Source: Eutreptiella sp. 'Long Island Sound 2002'
Lineage: Eukaryota; Euglenozoa; Euglenophyceae; Eutreptiales; Eutreptiaceae
DNA length: 64,000 nt
Direction of reading: 5' to 3'
Assembly: GCA_964036045.1 (NCBI GenBank)
Contig: OZ038381.1
Location: 70,618,242-70,682,241 of the forward strand
Below are positions 10,474 through 21,729 of this stretch, piece by piece. A program made the position numbers and the translations under genes. Each line of letters starts with the position of its first letter. Position 1 is the stretch's first letter. The notes under the pieces were generated by a model, which was not told the DNA's origin, did no database searches, and saw nothing but the letters and a program-made list of their open reading frames with translations.

Positions 10474-11817
10474 CCACCCGCAGGGGCCCGGGGCAACAGC
10501 CAGGCACCTACCGTACCACCACCTGGAGCGCGCGCGCCCCCTCCCCTGTAGTGGCCCGATCGTCCTGCGAATGACACCTCTCCTCAGGATGCCCGAAGGT
10601 GAAGCCCCGCATCCATGGCCGGGGAACCCATGCGGGGTCTGCATGGAGGTGAGCGACGACGACGGCAACCCCCTTTGCGGGCATGACCTCGGCTGCGGCG
10701 GCACGGAGCAGCTGCACTGGTCCTGCAGCCCGTGCATCGCGAACTTGTGGTCGTGCCCACTCTGCCGGCGACCGCACCGACTCTGCACGGCTCTGCCGCT
10801 GCGCGAAACGCAAGACGAAGACCCAAACCTCCAGACGCTGCGGACTCTGATCCGGCAAAACGTCTGGAACGACGGCGCGAGGGAGGACAGCCCCGACGTC
10901 GAGTGGTTGGACGTCCTCACCGACGAGGACCCAGCGACACCCCCCCTCCCGCCCCCCCTGGCGCGCACCAACCCTGGGCGCTTCCAGACCCGGACGCGGA
11001 CCCCACGGTTTACGTCCCCGACCGTGAAGACTACAACGACGCGCAACGGGGCAGTCTGCCCCCCATTGGCAACCTGCACGACAGTTGGGGCTACGTCAGC
11101 CCCACGTACCAAAACAACTACCGCAACATCGTCGTCACCCTCACCACCCGCCTCTCGATCGCCTTCGACTGGCTGGTGGGGGATGCGGAATGGGTGATGG
11201 GCATCGCCCGCGGCGCCCATGGCGCCGAGTGGGGGGACTTCCTCCACCGCGGCGGGGCCATGACCCCGGGGGCGACCGAGAGGCTGATGGCGGCCTACCT
11301 CAGCCGGAGGGGCATCCCACCTCCACGCAGCCTCGGATCGCTGATACAGCGCACCCCGCAACCGCACGTCCCGCCCCCACAACCGGGCATATACGGCGAT
11401 GCAGCGGTGGCCAGGATGATGGCCAGAGGTACCCGGCTTGACGGCTCATCCTACTCCCCCCAGAGAACCACCGCAACCATCATCACCCCCCCGCCCCGAT
11501 CCCGCGCCACGACAGCGACTAGGGCCACGAACGTACGGGCCCGAACGTCGGCCGCGACGTCCCCAACATCCCCCAACCCATCCACCTCCGCCCCCCCCAC
11601 ACCCGCCGCCGAACCACACCAACAACACGCCGGCACGGAGTTCATCCGCCACGTCGTGGAGGAGTCCATATGGATCTGGTACGCCCACGCCAAGGCGCGT
11701 GCCACACTGCTGAAGGCCCGCCTGGGCCCAGGCAGCACGATGGCGTGGGCGTTGCAGGAGCTGCGCTTGTACCAGCAAGCAGAAAGGGAAGGGGTGCAGC
11801 GGGAGCTCCTGGAATAA
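10454..11817 (+). pseudogene. LINE accessory ORF with RING finger, frameshifted
   Basis: The frame starts at ATG 10454, overlapping the end of the CCHC ORF; later ATGs at 10571 and 10589 are alternatives. A cysteine-rich module at about 10631-10765 reads C-G-V-C, then LGC, QLHWSCSPC and finally C-P-L-C, matching the C-x2-C...C-x5-H-x2-C-x2-C...C-x2-C spacing of a RING finger. RING domains usually recruit ubiquitin-conjugating enzymes. After an acidic stretch, C-rich runs at about 10935-10962 coincide with a shift to another frame that continues to TAA at 11815-11817. That second part contains a helical region (YQNNYRNIVVTLTTRLS, then SIAFDWLVGDAEW), a Pro/Thr-rich linker and a C-terminal helix. 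No homolog is recalled for the second part. A retrotransposon-encoded RING is unusual. Confidence 0.6.
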
Positions 11818-12741
11818 GCGCGGTCGCCAGAGGCGAACTCACCAGGTCTCCCCGACTCCCTATTCCCCTGCCGAGGCCTACACACTTACGCACGGCGCGC
11901 ACACAACAAACACAGCCCAGCCCGTTTACCTGTACCCGTGAGTAGACATCCCGGCCTTTTGCCCTTTGGTAACAGCGCCTTCGTCACACCAACAACACGC
12001 CGCCGACGCCACGCGGACTACAGGCGATCGGGCCCCATGTAGGGCCGGCACACGACGGAGCCTCCGACAAGAGCGTGCGTCCGAACGGGCGGCGCAACGA
12101 CAACCAACAGAACACCACGCGGCCACAGGGAGCCGGGGACACCGAGCATCACCTGCCAGGAGCGGAGCCCTACCCGGCCCCACGAATACGGGGGCGGTGG
12201 GTACCCAGCCCGGGCAGCCGCCCAGCACCGCAAACCCGCACAGAGTACCGGCCCCGAGCCCCACAGGGAGCCCGCAACCCCTAACACCACCCGTCGCGCC
12301 TGCGCACGGCCCACGGCCGGCAGCCAGCCAAGCGGCAACAACACAGGCCCGTCCGGTACCCCGCCCGCACCATGGCACACCTGACAGGCAGGCAGCCGAC
12401 CCAACGTACACGCCGACCGACAACCTCCCCACAGGGACAGACACCGCTACCCCGACCGACGCGACTGCCGCCCGGCCCTCCGACGCCGGGCACCCCCACA
12501 CCAACGGCCCCACCGGGGGCCTAACCCCCCAGTCTTCGGCAACGTCCGGCACGGAGGACCTACCATCTACAACGCACGGCGGGCCGGTGCCTCAGCGGCA
12601 CCACGCCCCGCCAACTGGACCGCCGGCACGGCAGGCAGAACCGTCATCCCCCGGCCGCCCGGCTCCCGGCCCAGGCCCCGGCCCTGATCCCCCCACGCCC
12701 CGCAGCCCGCGGACCCGGGGAGCCTACCCGAGCCGCCACCT
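11818..12741 (+). other. Low-complexity Pro/Thr/Ala-rich open frame
   Basis: An open frame runs 11966-12811 from an ATG-containing GTAACAGCGCC context, but its product is almost entirely Pro, Thr, Ala, Gly and Arg with no hydrophobic core. It could be a disordered linker of the next ORF or merely open because the strand is poor in T and hence in stops. No independent function can be supported. Confidence 0.3.
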
Positions 12742-14109
12742 GTGGCGGGTGGCCACGCCCGGGGGGCACCGCCACCGGCGGACGATGGCGCCCAACCGAC
12801 TACACCGCTGACCCAACCGCGGCGCGAAGCGCCCGCGGTTGGCGCGGAAGGACTGCAGAGATGCCCGCAACAAACGCCGACACCAGCACCAATGGGGGAA
12901 CCTGGCGGGGGAACGGACCAGCCATCAGTGCGGAGTGCCGACCTGACAAACGAAACGGCACACGGAGGCGACGAGGCATTTGCAGATGGCCAGCCTGACG
13001 CGGAACCTGAGGGGCCAGCTCCAGACAACGGGTGTCCGGACGGCCCCCAAGGGCCCTCAGCCGCGGATCACGCGGGCGCCGCCCCCCCGGCGAACCTGGC
13101 GACCCGCGCAGGCGCGAGCACGCCAAGGGAGGCGCTGCAACGAGATCCACCAGAAACCAGCGCGGGGTCAAAGGCCCGGGGAACCACACCCGACACGCCC
13201 CAGCGCGCGGATGAAGGAGGAACGTCGTGCAGCGGGCACAACCGCGACGACGACTTCTTCGATGCCTTCATGGACTCCTGCAGGGATGACCCCGAGGCGG
13301 TCCCAGCACCGGAGACGCCACGCGTCCACCCGGAGCCGCAACGCGACCAGGCGGACGATACGCCCCTCACGGTGCTACGACAAGCGCACCCCCAGCGCGA
13401 CTACACCACCCTGGGGCACATTGCCACTACGGGCGAGGGGCAGGCGACCGCGAGCGGCGCGGCAGACCGGACTACGGACGAGCGCAACGCCCCAGGTGAG
13501 GGCAAGCGCGTGGAAGCGGCCACCAACACCGCGAGTGACCCTGTCGCCCCACCGCCGGGGGCCGCCCCGCCCTGGGGGCGGGGACACCTGGACTATGCAC
13601 GCTTGGAGGCTGACGCCAGCCACCCCAGCGAACAAGCGGAGCAAGAAGCGACCCAAGACCTAGGCTTCCGGATGCCCAAGCTTGTCACAGGGGAGCAGCT
13701 CGAACTGGCGGTCCGCATACGATGGGTACTTTCTTCGCGATCCTGCCACCTCGCGGAGGGAACACGCACCATGGCAGACGTCACGCTTGGTCATCGGACA
13801 GGGCACACGCCCACCGCCACCATGGACCACCCCGTCCAATCGCGCTATGTGGCCACCCGGCTCATGGCGCATATGGGAGCCTACAGCCCAGATGAAATGA
13901 ACAGACTGCACTGGCGGTGGCACCAGCGCGGCGCCCTGCGCATCCGTACGGCCATGCAGGACCATAATATCTGGGACATCCCTGGATCACCGGGCTACCA
14001 GGGACATGCCTCAAGCCACCGGCGGCCGCGGTCCCAAGACGTCCTGGAGCCCCCCAGGCAGGCGGCGCGGAAACTCCCCGGAACACCCACGGGGTCCACC
14101 ACCCGGTAG
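12742..14109 (+). CDS. LINE accessory ORF, disordered N-term and short folded C-term, unknown
   Basis: This frame of about 455 codons opens at a GTG; no clear ATG is near, so the start is uncertain. The first 280 residues are low complexity, with an acidic patch (DDDFFDAFMDSCRDD at about 13250-13290). From about 13590 the product looks folded: HLDYARLEADASHP, LELAVRIRWVLSS, then YVATRLMAHMGAYSPDEMNRLHWRW. The last stretch has the look of a helical protein-binding region. I recognise no family. It lies between the RING ORF and the Ulp1-like ORF in the same orientation and probably belongs to the same transcript. Confidence 0.4.
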   Translation: MAGGHARGAPPPADDGAQPTTPLTQPRREAPAVGAEGLQRCPQQTPTPAPMGEPGGGTDQPSVRSADLTNETAHGGDEAFADGQPDAEPEGPAPDNGCPDGPQGPSAADHAGAAPPANLATRAGASTPREALQRDPPETSAGSKARGTTPDTPQRADEGGTSCSGHNRDDDFFDAFMDSCRDDPEAVPAPETPRVHPEPQRDQADDTPLTVLRQAHPQRDYTTLGHIATTGEGQATASGAADRTTDERNAPGEGKRVEAATNTASDPVAPPPGAAPPWGRGHLDYARLEADASHPSEQAEQEATQDLGFRMPKLVTGEQLELAVRIRWVLSSRSCHLAEGTRTMADVTLGHRTGHTPTATMDHPVQSRYVATRLMAHMGAYSPDEMNRLHWRWHQRGALRIRTAMQDHNIWDIPGSPGYQGHASSHRRPRSQDVLEPPRQAARKLPGTPTGSTTR

Positions 14110-14851
14110 AAGTTCCCCCTCTGGCACGTACAGCAGCCCCCTGCGGCCGTTCGCCCCACAGAGGAGCCCGGGCAGTCCCCACGCCTCGAGGGTGCAAGGC
14201 GACACGCCAGAGCAGCGCCATGGGACGAGGCACCCTGGCCGATCCCGTCGCCGCAGCCGCACGCCGCCCCCCGCAGCGCGACGAGTCGTCCTCAATGAGG
14301 ATATGGACAGGGACAACGGGGCCCCCGCGACCCCCCCGCTCGGCGAACATCATCGACCTCCGACCCCAGACGCCGGTCCAAGAGGCGCCGTCCCGAGCAG
14401 ACGCACATCCCCACCATTCTCACGCCGGCCGAGCGCGAGCGGCAGGCAGCGCTTCAAGCGGACCCTGGCCAGACGGCGGGCGAACCGTCCAGCTCATCTG
14501 CCGCCTCCCTGCTGGGGTCAGCGGCCGATCCGCTACCGAGAGGACCACACGCCACGGACACGCGACCAAGGGAGCCCGCGCCCGACCCCAGCCCTACGCA
14601 AGGGGCGGGGGGGCAGCCCTTCCCGCAGTCCAGAAGCCGCCAGGCCACAGAGGAGACATCGCGGCAGCCGGGACACGACGCGAGCGGACCAAGGGCGTAC
14701 ACAGAGATGACAGGGACCTCCAGCCCTCAGGAGCCCGCTGGCCCACTGCCCACCGCCACGCCCTGCTCGATGCCCCGGCAACGGGAACCCCCCACGGAGT
14801 ACGTGCCCGGGGGACACCCGGGCGCCACCTCACGGCACCCCTCCTCGGCTG
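14110..14851 (+). other. Arg/Pro-rich stretch, no supported gene
   Basis: All three + frames stay open for long distances because the strand is poor in T, and all give Arg/Pro/Gly-rich products. None looks folded. It is probably a disordered linker upstream of the Ulp1-like region. Confidence 0.35.
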
Positions 14852-15983
14852 ATGCGGCACTGGACGAAGACCGGGTGGCCATGCCCCCCCCCGCCCCCCC
14901 GACCGCCACAGCAACGGGGCACGGGTCCCTTCGACGAAGCAGAACTGAGGGCGCTCTACGACATCCACGCTTCCACGCCCTCGAGCGAGCTGGTGGCCAA
15001 CCTCCGGGAACACCTCCGTAACGTCGACCTGAACAGGCTTTTCCCCGTAGTCCCCCTGCCACATGCCCCGACAACCCAAATCTTTGTGCGACAGCTCCAA
15101 GCGCTCGTCAACCCCGGGACACAGGTCTCTGACGACCTGATTGAAGCGTGGATCTGGTGGTTCAACACCCAACAACCGGCTCAAGGAGGCGTGTGGATTC
15201 CACACCTAGGTTGGGTACACACGCTCATAGCGTCGCCGACAGACCCCAGGCCCGCACCCATCACCGGAGGCCGGGAGCAGGCCGCCCCACCGCCGAGACC
15301 CGACAACCTCCGTATTCCACCGCCCCAAGGCCTGGAGGCATGGGAAAGCGGGACCGCCCGTAGCAGGGGGCACAACCTCACGAACCTGACGGCGCACTAC
15401 CCGGAGACGGCGCGCGCACGCCCCCGCCGCGCGAACGTGACCCCGGTACCATCGCCATGATCGTGTTGTAGAATGACCACTACTACCAGGTGCGGATCAT
15501 CTCACACCCGCGGGACGACCATCGGAGCCTGGAGGCCGTCGACTCCATGCTCCGGGCGACCACGGACCTGCCGACAACCCTACCCGCCTGCTCCCAGAGC
15601 AACCCCCGGACCCCCTGACGGCCATTGTGTCGGGGACGGCAGGCACCTGGCACCCAGGCCACGCCCTGCACTGCCTCTGGCGGTGGGCGCGGCGCCGCTG
15701 GCCGCACATCAGGGCGTGGTCAGCGGCGTGGAGATTCTACCTGGACGGACGGCAGCAGATGGAGGCCGTCCCGGGAACGACGGCGGGAACCCCCACTGAG
15801 CCCAACCTGTGCCCCGTCTTCGCGATCCACCAGATCCAGAGACTGGCGCTGGGCGGGCAGCTGCAGCCGGCCATCCGCACTGAGACGGAGCCCCGCGCGG
15901 CGCACACGGCCCTGGTGCACAAAATCTTCGGTGCCCTCCGCAGCGCCCCTGTACGACGTGTGGGTAACCCCCTAGGGCCCTGA
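14852..15983 (+). pseudogene. Ulp1/C48-protease-like ORF, broken
   Basis: The frame starts at ATG 14852 and gives DEAELRALYDIHA, then a conserved block about 15130-15164 with DDLIEAWIWWFN and a following WIPHLGWVHTLI. This resembles the W-L-N-D-x-x-I entry motif of Ulp1/SENP proteases, which cleave SUMO-like modifiers. After a stop near 15460 the homologous reading moves to another frame (NDHYYQVRII, EAVDSML: possible catalytic His and Asp) with an internal TAG, then to a third frame from about 15600 (GTWHPGHALHCLWRWARRRW) to TGA near 15983. The same protein recurs on the minus strand at 48.27-49.35 kb, which confirms that the frames belong together. At the expected DCG catalytic Cys both copies read WHPGH. 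Assignment to C48 rests on motif order only. Confidence 0.5.
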
Positions 15984-17160
15984 CCCGCGGCCGACCACAG
16001 GACCTGCAGCGACGACGCACGGCCACACGCGCACGGCACGAGTCCCACACCGACCACGCGCAGGGGAAAGGCGGCGCGGCGGACCCGGGACCGCCTCCTC
16101 CCGCCAGAGGACCGGACGATGACCGTCACGCCAGCGGCAGCGGGGTCGGCCACGAACCACACTGACCCCGGCCGGGCAGACCTCGCCCAACAAGACCCCT
16201 CGTACAACCCAGCAACGCGCGGCCGCGCAACATGCTACGGCACCACCCGTCGACCGGACACACCAGCGAGGACGGCGTCCACCTGCCCGGCACGCACGAC
16301 GGACACCCAAGGAGCGGAGGCTAGCCTTAGCAGCCCACGGTGTCGGACACAAATACGACCCCAGCGACCTCCTCCCACATCCCACGGACGGGGGCCGCAC
16401 TTCCCGGACCCCAGCGACCCGCCCGCAACAAGGAAAGGGGGCAGCGCCACACCCGGGGCCGCCATCCCACCTGACCCTCCTCTCCCACGTAACGGGTTCG
16501 CAAGGGGCCGGGCAAAGGGGCCAGCCAAACACGGGGAGCCCGCGGCCGAACCGATGACCACGGGGGTGTTGTCGAACAGCGCACGCCACCAGATCCGGGC
16601 GCTGGCGCTGGGCAATTGACGGCAACCCGCCGTCCGCACTGACGCGGAGACCCGGCTGGCACGCCCAGCCCTTGTGCACGCAAACTTCAGTAACCTCCAC
16701 GGCGCCCCGGTGCGACGCATGGGACGCCCCCCCAGGACCCTGAGCCGCGCCTGGCCACAGGTCCTACCGCGACGACCCAGTGGCACACAGCCGCGCAACA
16801 CACCCCAGCAACAGCTGACGGTCCGACAAACCGACGAGACGGACGTCAGCCTGCCCAACACCTGCAACAGATGCCCGGAGAGTGGAGGCCGCAAGTCTAG
16901 CACGCACGGAAACCCCACGACTTCCTCCTACAACCCCCCGGGCGAGGGCCACGCTTCTCGGACCCCGCGACCCACCTGCAGCAGGGAACGAGGCGGCGCC
17001 ACGCCCGGACCCGTCCTCCCGCCTCACCCTCCTCTCCCGCGAGCCGGATCCACAAGGGGCCAGGCAAAGGGCCTGGCCGAATACGCGGAACCCGCGGCCA
17101 GGCCGATAACAACAAGAATGTTAACGAACCAGCGGGCCAGAGTATTACCGTCCAGGGCGA
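15815..17160 (+). repeat. Imperfect tandem duplication of Ulp1-like C-term and following DNA
   Basis: Sequence around 15820-15990 (from CCACCAGATCC through the ORF end) recurs, diverged, at about 16570-16750, and the block at about 16440-16570 recurs at about 16990-17130 (both include a version of AAGGGGCCGGGCAAAGGG). Offsets are about 750 and 550 bases, so the copies differ by an internal indel. The second copy has no intact reading frame. It probably arose by local duplication within the element. Confidence 0.6.
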
Positions 17161-18059
17161 GCATCCGGAGATAAGTGCACCGCGGGGACCAGCGCGCACC
17201 TCCTGCGGGGAGTTGATCGCCTGGGACGCGCAAGGTTACGACACGTATAACCTATGCGATTGGTACGGGGGCACACTCCCCGCAGACAGTTAACAGCGTG
17301 AATGAGAGGAAGGGGGGCTGCAACACTGCCCGGTACTCCTGTCCTCCACAACCCTACCTGGGGCATGCGGGGGGCCACAAGCTCACCACACGGGGCCGCA
17401 CCGACACCCCTGCCAACAGGCACGGGTGTCTTACGCCGAGCCCAACCCGCCACGTCGGACAGAGCGTCCCGACACCACAGCACAGGCGAAACCACCCTAA
17501 CCATCCTAGCTACCATACCCAGCACCGTGACACAGACACGCCACCCGAATGACCCGCAACGCACGACACGAGAAGGAGCACAGCAGACAGACAGGCACGA
17601 GCACGAGCACAGCACCACCGAGCTGGAACAACACCCTGGGGCTCCCATGGGGAGCACAGGGACACACCGAGGGGGACCGGCGGGGACTTGCCACCGACGG
17701 GGGGTGTACATATGAGTGGTACAAGCGAAACTGGAAGTACGGCTACGGAGCACCACGAAATACTGGATAATGGATTGTGCATGCAACACTGCCAGGGCGG
17801 GGCAGGGAACAGGGCACCGACAGGGGAAAAATTTCTTTACAGTGGTCCGACCACTTGTCATGGCTTTTCTCCCCCGCGGCGGGCGGGCGGCACACGGTAC
17901 AAACGTACCGTGCCGGCCCCACACACCTGGCACCGACCAACATCGCAACAAGCAGAACACCTGCACACGACAAATCTGACTGCGACGACAGGGAACGAAC
18001 GCCGAACAAACCAACCAATCGGCGACTAACACGACCACACACCGCCAGATCCACTACAG
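17161..18059 (+). other. LINE 3' region, non-coding
   Basis: No protein-like frame is visible. The stretch about 17400-17930 is alignable with the reverse complement of about 50.55-51.15 kb (shared landmarks include GGGGCTCCCATRGGGA and GGGGGTGTACATA), so it is a conserved part of the LINE family. A GGAAAAATTTCTTTACAGTG patch at 17823 lies inside it. Confidence 0.5.
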
Positions 18060-18990
18060 CAGACGCAAAGTCACCGTAAACAGACCGCGCGCACACCGAC
18101 CAGCGCCAGGCTGGCCGGGCGTGCATTGGCCATGGCGAGAGCGACGACCAAGGAGCTAGCGACACCGTGGCGAGCCGCGCCTCCCGACCACCATGGCCAC
18201 AAACACGGACGGACACTGTGACTCTACCGCTGCGGACGCGGCCCACGAACGTTCCCAAACTACACTACACGACAGTTGTACAAACCAAAACGCAACAAAC
18301 CGACGCAGACACAAACGTGCTGGCTAAACGGGCAGGATTTGACAATAAAAACTCTGGCAGCAGCGCAACAGAACCCACACGAACCCAGCCAACCATGAGG
18401 CGGCCACGACAACCGCGCACCAACCACACCACAGCTGCAGCCACCACTTGACCGTAAAAAGACCACACACAAGCCGGCCAATGCCGAACCAGCCAGGCGT
18501 GCACGGGTCGAAACGGGAACGGCTCCCAACCGGTTTGCAACACCGTGGTGCGCCACGCTCACCGACGACCGTACCCACGAACACAGCAGAGCACTGCAAC
18601 GCTGCCAATACAAACGCGACCAACCAACGGTAACAAACTACACAACACTACACTTGGACAAACCACGACGCCACTGACCAGCACCGACACGGACATGCCG
18701 GCTGCATAAACAACATTCGGCGGAACGACCACCGGCAGCAGCGCAATGGAACTCACGCAAACCAAGCTGACCATGAAGCGGCCAAGACAACCGCGAATCA
18801 ACAGCACCGCAGCTGCAGCCGCCACTTGACGGTAAACAGACCACACGCAAGCCGGCCCACACCAAACCAGCCAGGCGTGCACGCGTCGGAACGGGAACGA
18901 AGTCCAAAGGGTTGGTGACCGCCGACGACCATGCCCGCGAACAAAACTTGGCTCTACCATCACGCAACGGAACAACCTACATTAACAGAC
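18060..18990 (+). repeat. About 375-bp tandem repeat, three diverged copies
   Basis: A block with CCGTAAACAGACC or a variant, then CCAGCCAGGCGTGCA or a variant, then CGACGACC occurs at about 18070, 18450 and 18825, a spacing of about 375 bases. The same block is present on the minus strand near 49.85-50.05 kb. Tandem repeats in a LINE untranslated region are not rare; the function is unknown. Confidence 0.65.
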
Positions 18991-19490
18991 TACACCGCAA
19001 CAGTACCATACGACCGACCAACCGGCCACAACGACACACTTCGAACCCCCGGCCCCCCGGGTGAGGGCAAACCCGACCGAGTCAGGAGGTGTGAGTGTGC
19101 GCCACAGCATGCGAGTCCCGTAGCACGTGCTTCTTCAAGTCGCCTCACACCTACTGAAAACCAACCGGGGTGGGGGTGCCTGCAGGACAGGGCCTTTGGC
19201 CTGGCTCCCGGCCCCTGGGCCCCAGAATCCGGAGGTTGATGAGGATGTGCGGTGGGACCCTCCCCCACGTATCATCCGCCCGAGGGAGAGGTATGTGAGA
19301 CTTCGGTCGAACATGGGTTACCTCTCTGGGCAGAACCCGCTGTAGGGTACTGCTCGCGGCGACCGCGCCCTTCCCCCATGTGGGGGAGCCGCTTTGTGGG
19401 GGCACGTGCAGTAGGGCCGTGGGTGGGTGAGCAAAAGCCCCTTGGTAGGTCACCCCTGCGGGGCAGCCTGAGTCCCGAGTCGACCTACCT
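18991..19490 (+). repeat. LINE terminal segment, inverted copy at 49.35-49.78 kb
   Basis: Starting with CTTCGAACCCCCGGCCCCCC, this segment matches the reverse complement of 49.35-49.78 kb closely over about 430 bases, including GTAGCACGTGCTTCTTCA and GGTACTGCTCGCGGCGACCG. It is the most conserved stretch between the two LINE-related regions. After about 19480 the copies diverge: here a short A-run and chromovirus DNA follow, in the other copy the Ulp1-like ORF follows. Confidence 0.75.
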
Positions 19491-19522
19491 ACTTCCCTCT
19501 TGGTGTAAAAAAAACTAAGGAA

Positions 19523-20705
19523 ATGTTTGACCGGAAGTACACAACGCATCTGAAGTCCAGAGATTTCAAACCGAAAATCGCAGCGGAGGTAAACTCTTGT
19601 CCATTGTGTCAGGCATTGAAGGGGAGAAAGGTTCTCCAGCCCAAGGTCGATCATCCGTACCCCATTCCAGAACACTCTTTTTCTTCACTTTGTATTTATG
19701 GGCCTGCCCCAGCAAATGTTTTCAGACCATCACCATTTGGTCACTTCCAAATTTTTTCAGACACTATGCCAATTATGTGGCATTGATATGAGACAGTTGC
19801 CTATATATAGACCGCGGTCAAACGGCAGGGCAGAGCGTGTTGTACAGGTCATTGTTGATTCGATACGTAATCTTTTGGAACAAACTTCCAAAAAACGGTG
19901 GGTGGAATTACTCCCGCTAGGCACGTGGACAGCAAACGACGTGCCGGGCCCTGTACATGGGCACTCTGCGCACCAGCTGGTGTTTGGGCACAACCCTATC
20001 GGGTTCGGTGACTGTCCGCCAGTCATCCCTGAACATGGTTCGGAGGATGCTGTTTCTTTCTTTAAAGGACTGGCACATGAGCGGTTGCATGTAAGGGATG
20101 CATTGACTAAAATACATAAAAAACTTAGCGCCCAGTTTGAGTCTGAGCATCCCCTGCATGTATATCAGGCGGGCGAAAGGGTATGGTATAGACGGCATAG
20201 AAAACAAGACGATTCCAAGCTAAATCGTGTGCGGGAGGGGCCTGGGGAGATATTAGAACGGAGAGCCCGCAGTCAGTACAGGGTTGCTACGAGTCGCGGT
20301 GAGGTCATCCTGGATGGCATGCGGTTGAAATCGTATCTCCCCCCCCATGATCTAAATGGCAAGGAACCGCCGTTACATTATTTTACAGACAGTGAGTTCT
20401 TAGTGGACTCTGAGAAATACATCATAGAAGATATAGCGGGACACACGAAGGTTTGGAGGGGGAAGAATAGACATATACAGTGGGAAGTCAAATATAAAGG
20501 CTTCGCAGATACAGAGTTTCAGCCTGCGTCGGCGTTTATGCACGACATAAACGAGACCTGGACCAAATACAATGCAAAACAAAAAATGGATTTGCGCTTA
20601 CCGGATATATGGTTCATTGCCCCTAGGCCCCATACCCCCCAAGATTGTGTACACAGATGGCAGACAGGGATGCAATGGATTCGATCTCAGGAAGAGCACG
20701 AGTGA
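19523..20705 (+). pseudogene. Truncated Ty3/gypsy chromovirus integrase
   Basis: Integrases insert retrotransposon cDNA. The first frame keeps a CPLCQALKGRK patch (remains of the H2C2 zinc finger). The domain holding the first catalytic Asp is deleted, and a frame change leads to the ORF at 19698-20705. That ORF retains FSDHH...TSKFFQTLCQL (second Asp region, altered), YRPRSNGRAERVVQ (catalytic Glu) and a C-terminal chromodomain (about 20416-20570; EKYIIEDIAG, IQWEVKYKGFAD). It ends with TGA. The chromodomain places it in the chromovirus branch. It differs clearly from the chromovirus at 55.5-64 kb. It is a 5'-truncated relic, cut on the left by the LINE. Confidence 0.85.
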
Positions 20706-21729
20706 GTCAGGTTATTGCGTGCTGCAGCACGGGCTCGAGCTCAGCTTCCTCAGTTTGTCCCTGTGTTTACTGCAGATGTGCACCAGATCCGACAGGTCAG
20801 GAGCTTGGGACATCATCGTCAGAGGTACGACTCACAGCTCTGAGGTCAGATATGTCTGGTGCATGTCTTGTATGTTTTGTGTTTGTGAATACGACGTTGC
20901 GCTTCTCTTGTTATTGCGAGGTCTGCAGTGGTCTTCAGTCAGTCATGTATTGCCTGGGCTTCAGACATGCCAAACAGGAGGATGTGTCGCTGTGAAGACG
21001 TTGGGTAACAATTCAATGCCAGTGGACATTGTCTGGGCGCCCAAGGGCCATGGCTGACGATTTACTCCGACCCCCCCCCCCTCTGTCTGATGTTGCCTGT
21101 CTGGTGCGGAGTGAGTGAGTTCTGAAGGGTGACCTAGCCACTGCACCCCACAAACCTTTACCCTCATCCCCCTTGTATCTCCCATTAATTTCGCTGAGCA
21201 TTAAAACGCCATAGCATATGTTATTCGGAGAACACTCACCAGTGATTGGGCACTGGAAGAGTTTAAAAAAGGGTTTTCTATGGAAGGCCGTCTGCTCATG
21301 GTAAGTTAGTACCCCCCCGCGACTGTTTTCTTTTTTTCCCAAAGGAGATACCCTCTTTTGTGGGGCTGACTGCCCACAAAAGCGGGCGGACAGAAAGGGG
21401 AGCCCGTGCTTTACAATTTTTCTTCCGGAGCACTGGCACTGTAGGCCGACCTGGCAGTGGGTTAAGGGACACGTAACCCCAGGAAGGGCAGTGCTACCTC
21501 TGAATCCGGACTCTCCTTGCCTGTGCTTCTTTGCAGTATGTCTTTGTTGGCTTTTGATGCTTTGTGTTCGACAGGTTGAGTCCAGACTACCATTTATCTG
21601 GTGACGTTGTCACGACAGCGCGGTAGATATTCTCTTCTTTCCCTTGTGTAATATAGCATGCAGTGCTGTCTTGAACGAACCGCGATCAGTCCTCCACGTT
21701 GAGTGGTGTTTTAGCCATTATCATGGCTT
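20706..21729 (+). other. Chromovirus 3' untranslated region
   Basis: No coding sequence is visible between the integrase stop and the polypurine tract. A 10-bp perfect hairpin is present (21355-21364 with 21373-21382, stem CTTTTGTGGG, 8-base loop). The stretch 21300-21350 holds pyrimidine runs. Confidence 0.5.

Larger units (their letters stand above)
1..19516 (+). mobile_element. Decayed LINE (non-LTR retrotransposon), 5' end outside window
   Basis: A series of + strand coding segments reads as one non-LTR element: first ORF, APE endonuclease, reverse transcriptase, RNase H, CCHC tail, then accessory RING and Ulp1-like ORFs and a repeat-rich 3' region. The sense strand is rich in C and A and poor in T, so its proteins are rich in Pro, Thr, His and Gln. 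The right edge is put at a short A-run near 19509-19516, just before a chromovirus fragment. It is decayed: coding frames change several times and some stops interrupt conserved domains. Sequence like 14.9-16.0 and 17.4-19.45 kb recurs inverted at 46.75-51.2 kb. Whether 17.3-19.5 kb is the 3' UTR of this element or the start of a second truncated one is not settled. Confidence 0.8.

Noticed and set aside
11966-12811. Independent gene of 281 residues
   Set aside because: Composition is almost only Pro/Thr/Ala/Gly/Arg; kept only as a low-complexity region.
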